Assembly (NCBI RefSeq): GCF_003254395.2
Contig: NC_037639.1
Span: 9,972,501 to 10,036,500, forward strand
Direction of reading: 5' to 3'
Source of the DNA: Apis mellifera
Lineage: Eukaryota; Arthropoda; Insecta; Hymenoptera; Apidae
DNA: 64,000 nucleotides
Below, one piece after another: positions 47,751 to 59,431 of this stretch (positions are counted from its first letter, which is position 1; each line of letters opens with the position of its first letter). Both the position numbers and the translations under genes were made by a program. Under the pieces are notes generated by a model. That model had not been told where the DNA came from. It did not search any database and was given only the letters and a program-made list of their open reading frames with translations.

Positions 47751-49276
47751 ATGTCACGAATAGGGAACGCGGAGGATGGGATGAGACACACCATATGGTT
47801 CGCGTACATGCTTCTGGGAAAGTTAGGCGCATGGCCGAATCGCGCAACATCTTCCACATCCTTTTCGAGAACTCGAAATTGCATTTTGATTTTTATGTGT
47901 TACTCGGTGCAACTAATTATACTGATACCAGGCCTTCTGCATTTTTTCTTGAAAGAGAAAGACAGCAGGAAGAAGGTGAAGATATTGATACCGTTGATAA
48001 ACGGTTATCTGCAATTGTGCAGATACTCGTTGGTACTACGATCGGCGAACAAGTTATGTCACTTGTTAAACGAGATGAAGAAAGATTGGATGAACATCTC
48101 GGAAGAGGATCGCTTGATATTTCGCAGGAAAGCGAGTATAGGGCACAGGTTGATGTCAGTGGTAGCGATCATTATGTACAGTGCAGGTCTGGGTTATCGA
48201 ACGTTTATTCCTCTTTCGAAAGGTAGAATACTTTTGCCGGATAACACGACCATAAGATTGCTACCGTGTCCCGGTTATTACATATTTTTCAACGAACAAA
48301 TCACTCCGAATTACGAGATAGTTTTCACGCTGCAAGTCATCGGTGGATTGCTCAGTTACACAATTATGTGCGGTACGACAAGTATGTGCGCCATGCTTTG
48401 CTTGCATGCGACCAGCTTGCTGAGAATTTTAGTGAAAAAGATAAACGAGCTTACGAAGCAGCCGGATATTAACGAGAGTGCTGTACATATGAAAATCACG
48501 GATATTGTTCGTTATCAGACAAAGATCAAACAGTGAGTGAAAATAAAAAAGAAAGAAAAGTTGATATTTCAATATAACTTAAGAGATTATGTGCACTGTA
48601 ACTGGAAGTTGATTTTAGATTTTTAAATGATGTTGAACATATTACCACGTATCTTTTCCTGCTCGAGATCATTGATGAGACAGGCATAGGATGCGTGATT
48701 GGATACTGTGCTATCACGGTATGAACGAAAGCTTCTTTTAAAGCTTCTTTTAAAGATAGAATTTTTTTTTCTTCTTTTTTAAATGATCCATAACATAACA
48801 TGTCAATGTTTCAGGAATGGGAAGATAGCGATGCCACAGCTGCGATAATCTATCTTTTGTTAGAAGCATCTGTATTCGGTGTCACTTTCACGATGTGTTA
48901 CGTTGGTCAAATTCTCATCGATGAAGTATATGTGCTTTGTTTTTTTTTGCACACTTTCATGACAAGCGTCACACGTTTAAACTTCATTCAGGGCAATAAT
49001 GTAAGAAGAATGTCCATCACGATAGATTGGTACCGGTTTCCTGCGAAAGAAGCACGAAATTTAATATTGGTGATCATTATGTCGTCTTACCCAGTGAAAC
49101 TCACAGCGGGTAAAGTTGTAGACATATCTTTATCTACTTACACCGATGTACGTATCGAGAAATTAGACTTCTCCATTTTTTATATTAAATTAGTTCTGCT
49201 GGGTTCTAATTTTTTTATTTTCCAGATCATAAAGGCGACGGTGGGATACCTGAACATGTTACGAAAAGTTACCTGA
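47751..49276 (+). CDS. OR14: odorant receptor, subfamily E
   Basis: Intact receptor of 399 aa. Exons are 47751-48532, 48619-48718, 48815-48925, 48992-49147 and 49226-49276. Start MSRIGNAEDGMRHTIWFAYM matches OR13. Sequon DNTT at Asn165. Intron 3 (66 bp) and intron 4 (78 bp) are both multiples of three and stop-free, so exons 3 to 5 form one continuous open frame (48800-49276). Their donors (GTATAT, GTACGT) and acceptors match the paralogues, so splicing is the better model; retention would add 22 and 26 residues. Confidence 0.92.
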
Positions 49277-50043
49277 ATTATTATATTTTATAAAATAGTC
49301 AGTATATTTTTGTGTCTAAAACGATTTTTTTAGAAAATTACAGAATTATATTATCATATATGTATATATATAATTTTTCCACAAACAACATACACTCAAA
49401 TTTTCCACAATATTGATTCTTGCAATTGCTATTACGATAAAACTTTTGAATCATACTAAAGCGGGTAATAAATTGTTTTCTAACTCACGAAGACGATCAA
49501 AGTAACAGTCATTTTGTATTTCACTATGAAATCGTTTCAACTTACATTCGAAACAGATAATTTCAAAAAAACCTTACCACGTTACTTTCTATGTTTTACG
49601 CAGAATTTTAATAATTAAACCGCAACTGTAGAATGTAACTTGTTCCCCTTTACTTACCATCTAGATAATAACTGTTTGTACTACACAAACTTTACAAACG
49701 TTTATTGAAAACTTCAAACCATTGCAAATGTGATATCGCCAGATTTCTAAATATGTATCTCAATTTTCTGCAATTTTATGAAATCTTCTATAAAAAATTA
49801 TATATTGACGCTTCTAGAATTTATGCAAACATTTTCATAATTTCCATTCTTCATCATTCTTCTTTTTTTTAATTACCAAAAATAAGAAATATTCAATTTA
49901 AAAAATTTCATTCATTGCAATACCTTCTGTCCATGGAATAACTTGCGCCATTTGCGGAAAGTTGAAACTGGTAATTTCAACCAATTTTCTATTCTTCTAT
50001 AAAATTGGTTTCAATGATATGAATTCAATGTTGAGTCCATATA
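49277..50043. other. Spacer between E and F subfamilies
   Basis: No gene. The distal conserved block at about 49590-49655 is closely matched by the one before OR16 at 54285-54380. Confidence 0.55.
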
Positions 50044-50056
50044 CGCAAGCGCAATG
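50044..50056 (+). promoter_or_regulatory. OR upstream GC box
   Basis: CGCAAGCGCAATG, 75 bp before the OR15 ATG. Confidence 0.7.
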
Positions 50057-50130
50057 TTCTAATACCAAACCGAATTCCGTGCAGTTTTGCTATGCCACGC
50101 GCGTGATCAGTCACATCGAAGCATTCAGTC

Positions 50131-51634
50131 ATGGAAAATATATCTGAAATAGCAAAAGCGGAGGAGGATTTGAAATACGCCACGAGATTCGTGAAACCGA
50201 TTTTGGCAACGATCGGTGCATGGCCGATTTCATCTTCTACCTCTTTCTTTTTAAAAGCACTCCAAAGATTGGGGCATATATTCACATATTTCCTTTTTTT
50301 TCTGATAATGATTCCAACTCTGGCGTACGTGTTTCTGAAAGAGAAGAACAGCAAGGTGAGGCTGAAACTCATGGGGCCGATCATTAATTGTAGCATGCAG
50401 TTCTTTAAATATACCATCATTATTTGGCGAAGAAAAGAGATCCAAGAAGGATTACACGCGATCAGACATGATTGGATACAAGCCACGGAAGAAGAACGAT
50501 TGATTTTTCGCTCGAAAATGAAGATCGGAAGGAGGGTTGTCTTGATCGCTGCGTTCACTATGTATGGCGGCGGTTTATGCTATCGGACGATCCTTCCCCT
50601 TCTGAAGGGAACCGTTATTACTGCTGACAATATTACTATTAGACCGTTACCTTGTCCCAGTTATTTCATTATTATAAATGAGCAACAATCACCGATTTAC
50701 GAGATATTGTTTGTGCTACAAGTTATGGCTGGAATGGCAATTTACGCGGTGATCAGTGGTACTTGTGGTATTTCCGCATTGTTGGTCCTTCATGCGTGCA
50801 GTATGCTGAGGATCCTGGTGAATAAAATAAAGAAATTGGTGAATAAGTCGGATATGTCTGAAGTGACGCTTCAAAGAAAGATTATGGATATTGTTGAATA
50901 TCAAATGAAAATAAAGAGGTGAGTAAAAATTTTTCAGAATGATAAATTTGAGTTAAAATAAATTAGAGAAGAAAAAGAAAGATTTTTAGGTATATTTTAA
51001 TGCATGTAATTTTTAACAGATTTTTAAAAAATATTGAAACAGTTACAGAATACATATGTTTAATCGAAATGATCGGTGGTACGTGTCTGATGTGTCTTGT
51101 GGGTTATTGTATTCTAATGGTATGAATATGTTAAATATTTCAAGTTTTTAAGAGTATAGGATAAATATATTTTAGGAATTGGAGAATACTAATACAATGG
51201 CTGTCGTGGTCTATATCACGTTACAAATATCTATAATCTTTTGTGTTTTTATACTTTGTTACATTGGACAAATGCTTGTAGACGAGGTACGATATTATTT
51301 TCTTTTTTTCATTTGATTTTTTCATTTTTATCCTAAATAACTTTATTAATAGAACTACATTGTAAGCCAAGCATCAAGTACGATAAATTGGTATCGCCTT
51401 TCGATCAAAAATATGCGTTGCTTGATATTAATTATTGCTATGTCTAATTATCCAATGAAACTCAAAGCAGCCAAAATGATGGAAATGTCTTTAACTACTT
51501 TCACCGATGTAAGTACCAAAAAATTAAATCTCATTGAAAAATTAAATTTATGAAATTAATATATTTTTTAAACGACTTCATAGGTTATGAAAATGTCAAT
51601 GGGATATTTGAATATATTACGTGAAGTTATTTAA
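50131..51634 (+). CDS. OR15: odorant receptor, subfamily F
   Basis: Intact receptor of 401 aa. Exons are 50131-50918, 51020-51119, 51176-51286, 51353-51508 and 51584-51634. N-terminus MENISEIAKAEEDLKYATRF; exon 1 membrane segments at about residues 52-69, 85-98, 134-156 and 192-224; sequon DNIT at Asn167. Exon 3 begins with Glu-Leu instead of Glu-Trp, and exon 4 with Asn-Tyr (NYIVSQASSTINWY) rather than Ser-Glu or Ser-Asn. The C-terminal region uses LKAAKMMEMSLTTFTD, a methionine-rich version of the usual motif. Confidence 0.92.
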
Positions 51635-52096
51635 AACATTATTACTTACGAGCAAATTTCCCATTAAAAATTACGTAGAAACAATTTTATATCACATATT
51701 CTAACTTTTTTAATAAGAAAAAGATTCGACAATGTCCGATCATGTGTCTTCTTCACTTATGTACAATTTATTTTACAATTTATTTTATTATATCTGATTT
51801 AAACATTCTTAAACATATATATATTCGAAAATTATATATACAACATTAAAAAGAAAAACGTTTCAAATCTATCGAAAATTTAAACATCCATGAAACATAT
51901 CTCAAAGATCGAACTATAACTTTATTCATATCCCGAAAATAATCGAAAAGAAAACGGTAATCATATGTTCGTACCTGGTCTATGATCTTTTCCTTCGTTT
52001 TTGAAAAATCAATTTCTAAACTTATGATTATCGTCGATGAAAATGCACAAGGGGAAAACAAATAGAACACTTTTCACTCTTAATTTCTAACCTCAC
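51635..52096. other. Spacer after OR15
   Basis: No gene. The right part (about 51850-52090) resembles the OR17 5' flank at about 56580-56890. Confidence 0.55.
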
Positions 52097-52110
52097 TGCG
52101 CAAGCGCATG
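52097..52110 (+). promoter_or_regulatory. OR upstream GC box of a dead gene
   Basis: TGCGCAAGCGCATG precedes the G-type relic. The box is intact although the gene body after it is broken, unlike the D relics where the box is gone. Confidence 0.6.
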
Positions 52111-52209
52111 ATCCAACGAAACTTCTCGAACGATTCGAACGATTCGATCAATCGATGATGAAATTGTCATCAATATTCTAATTCTCGATCTAACCATAAA
52201 CGCGGGAAA

Positions 52210-53540
52210 GTTGATATTTGAAAAAAAAAATTGCAACGCCAATTATAAACTTTAACGTACGATTGAACGTATGGATATTGAGATTTGCACAAAATTTAAG
52301 GATCATTCTTGGTTAAAAGTTCTAGAATACATCTGTTTGAATTTTTTGCTCAGTTTTGTCATAATGATTAAGTTCTGCGTTTTCATCATTTATCGAATTT
52401 TGTATTATGTATATCGAGAACGATATACATAAATGCATAAAACGTGAAGAAATATCAAGAGATCGTAAAATAATATTGAAAAGCGCGAGTTTCAATTAAC
52501 GATTGATCGTGATCTGCTTTCATGCACGGAGGGATTTTCTATTATATCATTTTACCACTCACTCGTATGAAGATTGTGGAAGAGGGTAGTAATTTAACCT
52601 ATAGGCGGCTGGTTTACCCTTTTTCAAAGATTCTCCTACACGTTTGTCATAGTACAATCAATGAAATTCACTATACGATACAATTATTGTGTAGTATCAC
52701 AATCTCTGCTTGGCTCTACTTTTTTGACAGGCGTACGAACAATTAAAAATTTTGATATTTTGGTTGAAGAAATTGATGGATTGAAGGAACAACGATAATG
52801 AGAACTTGACTGATGTTCGGATAACAAACATAATCAAATAAGATAAGATTATAATTTTTATTTTTTAATGAGAAATTTTTGTGAATGAATAAATAGATGT
52901 TTATTTATTTGTTTATGAAAAAAAATATAAAAAAAAGATATTGTGTAAAGATTTTTGAAGAAAATATATTTATTGAAATATTTCACTTTCATAGCAAAGA
53001 ATTTCCTGTACAAAGATATTATTGATAGAAGTCATAGGGTGCATTTTGAATATGTTTCCTTGAAGATTATTCAATAATAGTATGATATTATGAAAAATTG
53101 TTTGGAAATTGTAATCATTATTTAATTCAAAGAAATGGTATTTGAAGAATACTTGAAGTAAGCTATCAGTAATATCACGTACATAATACTATATTTGTTT
53201 AATATTTTTATATTTTGGCAAACTTTTAGCAAAGCACTATACTTACTTTTTTTTTCAAAATTCATCACTGCTCTGTATATAATCATAAACTTATATCATT
53301 GTTATATATGCATATATCATATTATTCTATTTTTAATGTGTAAGAGTTTAAAAAAGATTGAATTAAATACTTTACCAGACAGTGAAGATGAATAAGAAGT
53401 CTTATGTCTCTCAATTGACATCCAATGCATTAGAAGAAAAGTCTTGCCGCATCATTAATAATTTCGATGTCTCGATTCGACTATCATAATCGCTAACATC
53501 ATCAAACAACATTATTAACAGCTTCGATATCGTAAGTGCT
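52210..53540 (+). pseudogene. G-type odorant receptor relic
   Basis: Homologous to OR17/OR18. Exon 1 starts near 52210 with a frame-broken match to NYKNDLSFNVRLNVWTLR. A large internal deletion lies near 52350, where sequence jumps to MKYCVFII. An open piece at 52522-52746 carries MHGGIFYYIILPLTRMKIVEEGSN. The exon 1 end is at about 52760-52850. Exon 2 remnants lie at about 52990-53085, exon 3 at about 53134-53230 and exon 4 at about 53370-53540. Several stops and frameshifts are present and exon 5 was not found. Confidence 0.87.
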
Positions 53541-53809
53541 TCACATCTAAAATTGTAATTCGTTTTGTAAATGAATATATATTTTATTAAATATTGTAAG
53601 TCAAGATTTCATTCATATATTAAGATCATTGACAACTTAAAGCTTTCTTTTAGTACTATTAAATTTAATTAAATATTAGTAAACTATTTGATAATAATGT
53701 AATTGTAATTTTCACAATGAATAATAAAATAATAGAAAAAGTATAAATATATAAATATTTTTTATAAAAATATGCTATCAAATATTAAATGAAAAAGAAA
53801 CTTTCACGA

Positions 53810-54035
53810 AGAAAACAATGTAATACGTACATTGATCAATTTCTTATTAATAAAGTAAATATGCTTTCTGCATATTTTTATGATAAATATCACACATGTT
53901 TAAATTTCATTCAAAGCAATAATATCAATTGGATTATACTTGATTTCCTGTAAAAGAAAAATAGAAATTAAAATTAGTGATTACTATATCATTTTTTTTT
54001 AAATTCACATCAGGAAAAGTTTTAGACACTGATAT
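53810..54035 (+). pseudogene. Short E-type odorant receptor relic
   Basis: The tail of an exon 3 (about 53828-53855, decayed QFLINK with a GTAAAT donor) is followed by an exon 4 remnant at about 53915-54030. Both resemble OR13/OR14 (AGCAATAAT, then GTAAAAGAAAA and TCAGGAAAAGTT). No other exons are present. It sits just before the F-type gene OR16, as OR14 sits before OR15, suggesting an ancestral E+F unit. Confidence 0.7.
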
Positions 54036-54742
54036 TGGAAATTAGATTTGAGTTACCATTTTATACATTAATTTTTTATAACATATATAACATTGAATTT
54101 TCTACAATTTTTATTATATTCAATCTTCAATCTACAACAGTTACGATAAAATTTTTGAATCATATTAATATGCATAATAAAATATATTTTTCAGTTTAGA
54201 AGACGATCATTCAATCAGAGTAATAATCATTTGTAATCGAAAGAGACAACTTCAAAAATCGTTACCCCGTTACTTTCTTTGCTTTACGTAGAATTTTAAT
54301 AATTGAAACCCAATTGTAGAATCTCATGGTGTATTTCAGAAAATGCAACTTGTTCCCCTTTACTTACCATCTACATAATAACTGTTCGTAATCTGTACAA
54401 ACTTTACAAACAGCATTTATTGGAAACTACAAACTGCTGCAAATGTGATACTGTCAGTCTTTTAAATATGTATCTCGATTTTCTTTGAATCCTATGAAAT
54501 TTTCTATACATTATATTAATACATTAATACATAAAAAAGTTTTGAATTTTTTCAAATATTTTTACAATATCTTATTTCTATCAAAGACAAGAATCGTACA
54601 TCAATCAAAAAATTCTACTCATGGCAATACCATGGAATAACTTGTACTATTCGCGGAAAACTGAAACGGGTAATTTTAATCAATTTTTTACTCTTCGATA
54701 AAATTGGTTTCAATGACATGAATTCAATGCTGAATCCATACA
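54036..54742. other. Spacer before OR16
   Basis: No gene. Contains the distal conserved block (about 54285-54380) and closely follows the OR15 5' flank. Confidence 0.55.
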
Positions 54743-54753
54743 CGCAAGCGCAA
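54743..54753 (+). promoter_or_regulatory. OR upstream GC box
   Basis: CGCAAGCGCAA, followed by CATT instead of TG, 69 bp before the OR16 ATG. Confidence 0.7.
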
Positions 54754-54821
54754 CATTCCATGCCAAACTGAATTCCAGTTTTGCTATACACGCATGACCA
54801 GTCACATCGAAGCATTCAGTC

Positions 54822-56377
54822 ATGGAAAATATATCTGGAATAGCAAAGGCGGAGGAGGATTTGAAATACGCCACGAGATTCGTGAAACCGATTATGGGAA
54901 TGATCGGTGCCTGGCCGATATCACCGTCTACCTCTTTCCTTTTAAAAGTACTCCAAAGATTGAGGCATATATTCACATACTTCCTTTTTTTCCTGATAAT
55001 GATTCCAACCCTGATGTACGTGTTCCTGAAAGAGAAGAACAACAAAGTGAGACTGAAGCTTATGCCGCCGATTATTAACTGCAGTATACAATGCTTTAAA
55101 TATACGATCATTCTCTGGCGGAGGAAAGAGATTCAAGAAGGATTGTACGCGATCAAACATGATTGGATAAAAGCAACGGAAGAGGAACGATTGATTTTTC
55201 GCTCGAAAGCGAAGATCGGAAGGAGGGTAGTTTTAGTGGTTGCGTTCACTATGTATGGTGGCGGTTTATGCTATCGGATGATCCTTCCCCTTCTGAAGGG
55301 AACGATCGTCACTGCTAATAATACTATGATTAGAGCATTACCTTGTCCCAGTTATTTTTTTATTTTGAACGAGCAACAGTCGCCGATCTACGAGATATTG
55401 TTCGTGTTACAAATTATAGCCGGAATAGCTATTTATGCGGTTATTTGCGGCTTCTGCGGCATTTTTGCTCTCCTAGTTCTTCATGCGTGGAGTATGCTGA
55501 GGATCCTGGTGAATAAGATAAAGAAATTAGTGGATAAATCAGATATGTCTGAAGTGGTGCTGCAAAGAAAGATCATGGATATTGTTGAATATCAAATGAA
55601 AATAAAGAGGTGAGTAAAAATTTTGTGAAATTATAATAAATTTAAAATAAGAATTGAGATAAAAGGAACGAGTAAGAGAAGAAAAGAAAGGATTTTTAGA
55701 TTTTTGATACTATTTAAATTTGTATTATTTTTAACAGATTTTTAAAAAACATTGAAACAATTACAGAATACATATGTTTAATCGAAATGATTGGTAGTAC
55801 CTGTATGATCTGTCTCGTGGGTTACTGTATTTTAATGGTGAATACGTTAATGAATATGTTGAATATTACAAATTTTTAAGAATATTGAATAAATATATTT
55901 CAGGAATGGGAGAATACTAATACAATGGCAATCGTAATCTATATCACGATACAAATATCTATCATCTTCTGTATTTTTATACTTTGTTACATTGGACAAC
56001 TGCTCGTCGATGAGGTATAAAATTATTTCCTTTTTTTCAAGCTGAACTTAATTTTTTCACATTCATCCTGAATAACTTTGTTAACAGAACTATATTGTAA
56101 GTCAAGCATCAAGCACAATAAATTGGTATCGCCTTTCGATCAAAAATATGCGTTGCTTGATACTAATTATTGCCATGTCTAATTATCCAATGAAACTGAA
56201 AGCAGCCAAAATGATGGAAATGTCTTTAATCACTTTTACTGATGTAAGTAGAAAGAAAGAGAAATTAAATCTATGAAAAATAAAACTTATGAAATTAACA
56301 TATTTTATAAATATGATTTTTGATAGATCATGAAAGTTTCAATGGGATATTTAAACATACTACGTGAAATTATTTGA
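54822..56377 (+). CDS. OR16: odorant receptor, subfamily F
   Basis: Intact receptor of 401 aa. Exons are 54822-55609, 55738-55837, 55904-56014, 56088-56243 and 56327-56377. A close paralogue of OR15 with the same exon lengths. The loop reads TANNTMIRALPCP, where OR15 has TADNITIRPLPCP. The OR15-type sequon (Asn167) is lost because Thr moved, but a new one, NNT at Asn166, lies one residue earlier. The exon 1 end carries Trp in HAWSMLRIL for the Cys of OR15. The exon 2 donor is GTGAAT. The protein ends in REII. Confidence 0.92.
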
Positions 56378-56898
56378 ACAATTATTGTTTACATGTACGT
56401 TTTTCATTAAAAATTATGGAGAAATGATTTTATACATAGTCTGTCTTTTTTTTTTTTTAATAAAAAATCACTCCTGCCAGTGATTCAATCACGAATCTTC
56501 TTCAGTTCTGCACAATATGTTCCACATGCAATATCTGACCCAAGCATATCGTATAATAACCATTCAAAAATTGTTTATACAGCAATGAGAAGAGAAAGTA
56601 ATGTTTCAAATCTATTTAGAATTAAAATATCCACGAAGCGTGGCTGAAAGACCTAAGTGAAAACTTTACTCGCATCCCCTCGACACGATAATCATACGTT
56701 CGTTCCACGTTCTATAATATTTTCCTCCGCTTTTGAAAAATCCATTTCTAAACTTATAATTATCGTCAACGATTAGAAATACGCAAGCGGAAAACATTAT
56801 CGGGAAAACTCTTCCCTGGAAAATTGCCACGGAAAAATCGAAACAACAACAACGAACAGAAAGAGAACACTTTCAACCCCCGAGTTTCTAATTTCACG
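56378..56898. other. Spacer between F and G subfamilies
   Basis: No gene. A partial GC box (ACGCAAGCGG) occurs at 56781-56790, about 120 bp upstream of the full one. Confidence 0.55.
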
Positions 56899-56909
56899 GC
56901 GCAAGCGCA
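56899..56909 (+). promoter_or_regulatory. OR upstream GC box
   Basis: GCGCAAGCGCA, 73 bp before the OR17 ATG. The G-type box has an extra GC on the left that makes it closer to a full palindrome. Confidence 0.7.
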
Positions 56910-56981
56910 CAATCTTACGAAACTTTTCGAACCGTTCGATGGAATTATAATCAGTAACACTCTGATTCTCGGTATCCAATC

Positions 56982-58624
56982 ATGAACGCGGAAAAGTTGA
57001 TGATCGAGGGAAAACCTCCCAACGCAAATTACAAGAACGATTTAAGTTTTAACGTACGATTGAACGTGTGGACGTTGAGAACAATCGGCACTTGGCCAAG
57101 ATCCCCGGATCATTCCTGGTTAGAAACCCTGGAACACGTCTGTCTAAATCTCTTCTGCTACGAATTGCTCGCTTTCATTCTGATCCCGTGCAGTATATAC
57201 ATCATCCTCGAGATCAAGGACTTTTACAACCAGTTGAAACTCGGCAGCGCGCTCAGTTTCTTCTTGATGGCCGTGATGAAGTACTGCGTCTTCATTATTC
57301 GGGAGGACGATATACGCAAATGCGTGGAACTGATCGAAAACGATTGGAAGAACGTGAGATATCAAGAGGATCGTAAGATAATGTTGGAAAACGCGAGTTT
57401 CAGCCGTCGATTGATCGTAATCTGTGGCACCTTCATGTACGGAGGGGTCATTTTTTATTACATCGCTTTGCCGCTCACTCGGGCGAAGATCGTGGAAGAG
57501 GGTGGCAATTTAACGTACAGACGGCTTGTCTACCCTTTTCCCAAGGTTCTTCTAGACGCTCGTCACAGCCCGATCAATGAAATTTGCTACACGATACAAT
57601 TATTGTCCGGATTCGTCGCTCATAATATCACGGTCGCCGCTTGCGGTTTGGCTGCTCTTCTCGCGATACACGCGTGCGGACAGTTGCAGATTTTGATGTC
57701 TTGGCTGGAAAAATTGGTGGATGGAAGGAAGAACGATAACGAGAACTTGGATCAGAGATTGGCCAATATTGTGAAACAACATGTTCGGATAATCAAGTAA
57801 GATAAGGTTATAATTTTGTTTATGTATTAATGATTTTTGCGAACGAATAAGTAGATGTATAATGTATTTATCCGTTCGCAAATAAAGATATTATGTTTTT
57901 CAAAGGAAAATGTATTTATCGAAACATTTTATAGTTTCATAGCTCTAACGGAAGATCTCCTGCACGAGATATCGTTGATAGAAGTCGTGGGATGTACTTT
58001 GAATATATGTTTCCTTGGGTATTATTCGATGATGGTATGATATTAGGAGAAGAATTGTTTGGAAATTGTGATCATTGTTTAATTCGATCAATTTCTTCTC
58101 TAGGAATGGGACTCGAAGCAACCTGTCAGTGGTGTCACGTACATAATACTACTTATATCCGTCACGTTTAATATTTTTATATTTTGTTATATCGGTCAAC
58201 TCTTAGCAGAACAGGTACTCGTTTCTTTTTTTTTTTTTTTTAGAAAATTTGTCATGCATATGAGCTTGAATCACTTGTTGTTTCAATGTGTAAAAGTTTA
58301 CAAAAGGATCAAGTTATTTATATACTTTACCAGACAGTGAAGGTGGGCGAGAAATCTTATATGATCGATTGGCATCGAATGCCTTGGAAGAAAAGTCTTG
58401 CCATACCATTGATGATTTCCATGTCCCATTCGACTACCAAGATAACCGCTGGCAACATTATCGAACTTTCCATCAGCAGTTTTGGCGATGTAAGTATTCC
58501 ATAAATGATTGATAATCTGTAAACATATAACAAATAAGTTTCTGTTGTAAATTTTTATCAAATACTGCAGGTCATCAAGACTTCAGTCGCGTACTTGAAT
58601 ATGCTACGAACATTCACAACCTAA
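56982..58624 (+). CDS. OR17: odorant receptor, subfamily G
   Basis: Intact receptor of 411 aa. Exons are 56982-57796, 57935-58034, 58104-58214, 58334-58489 and 58571-58624. Exon 1 is longer than in other subfamilies, and the extracellular loop lacks the LLPCP motif, reading EEGGNLTYRRLVYPF; the sequon is Asn176. Exon 3 ends in QLLAEQ rather than QLLIDE, and exon 4 reads MIDWHRMPWKKS with STTKITAGNIIELSISSFGD. Intron 4 contains an in-line T-run. The exon 4 acceptor is taken as CCAG/ACAGTG by alignment with OR18. Confidence 0.92.
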
Positions 58625-59336
58625 TGATTTTTTTAAAATATTGTCAGCGACGAATTCTCACATTGAACATAGAAAAAATATAGATATATATATAAAAGAC
58701 ATATAAAAAAATATATGACACATATCTGCCTTTTTATAAAAATATTTTATTGTAGATTAAAGAAAAGAGAAAAATTAGTCAAATAATTATCAAACATATA
58801 TATTAACAATATCATAATTTTGAGTACTTTTCATGCCAATATTTCTAAAAAATTAACATAGATATTATGAAAGAATAAAATCTTATCGTAAAAGCAAATA
58901 TATCCTTAAGAAAATATTCAAAATTTATCTTACATTTAAAAATGTTTTTTTTTAGAATAAAAATCAAAATTACATTTAGCACGAAATATTGGCAAAAGTA
59001 AAAGTAAAAAGATAAAAATTATAAAAAAACGATTTACCGTATCATCAAAAAGAAAAATATTCTTCCCAATATTCAATCCTATTCTATAGAATCAAACTTT
59101 ATTTTCCCTGATGTACACACAAGAATACGGTAATAACATGTTTCTCCCTCGTTCCGTGATTTTTTCCTTCTCTTGAAAAATGCATCGCGAAACTTGTCGT
59201 TAGCGTCAACTGCGATGATCACAACTGAAAATATAATATTACTTTGAGGGTAACTGAGAAAAGTACGTAGATAATTCTATTAAATTAAACCAGTAAATAT
59301 AAATCACTTGCCATTTCCGTTTTGCGCAAAACTAAT
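58625..59336. other. OR17-OR18 spacer
   Basis: AT-rich, no gene recognised. Confidence 0.6.
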
Positions 59337-59348
59337 TGCGCATGCGCA
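59337..59348 (+). promoter_or_regulatory. Perfect palindromic GC box upstream of OR18
   Basis: TGCGCATGCGCA is an exact match to the NRF1 consensus (YGCGCAYGCGCR). It lies 84 bp before the OR18 ATG, with a half-like TTGCGCAAAA 16 bp further upstream. It occupies the position held by CGCAAGCGCA boxes in the other genes. Confidence 0.75.
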
Positions 59349-59431
59349 GTTAGATTCAAATTAAACGTTTTCAAACAACCAACCAACGACAAAGTTACTG
59401 TTAGTAACTTTCCGACATTCGATGTTCGAAG

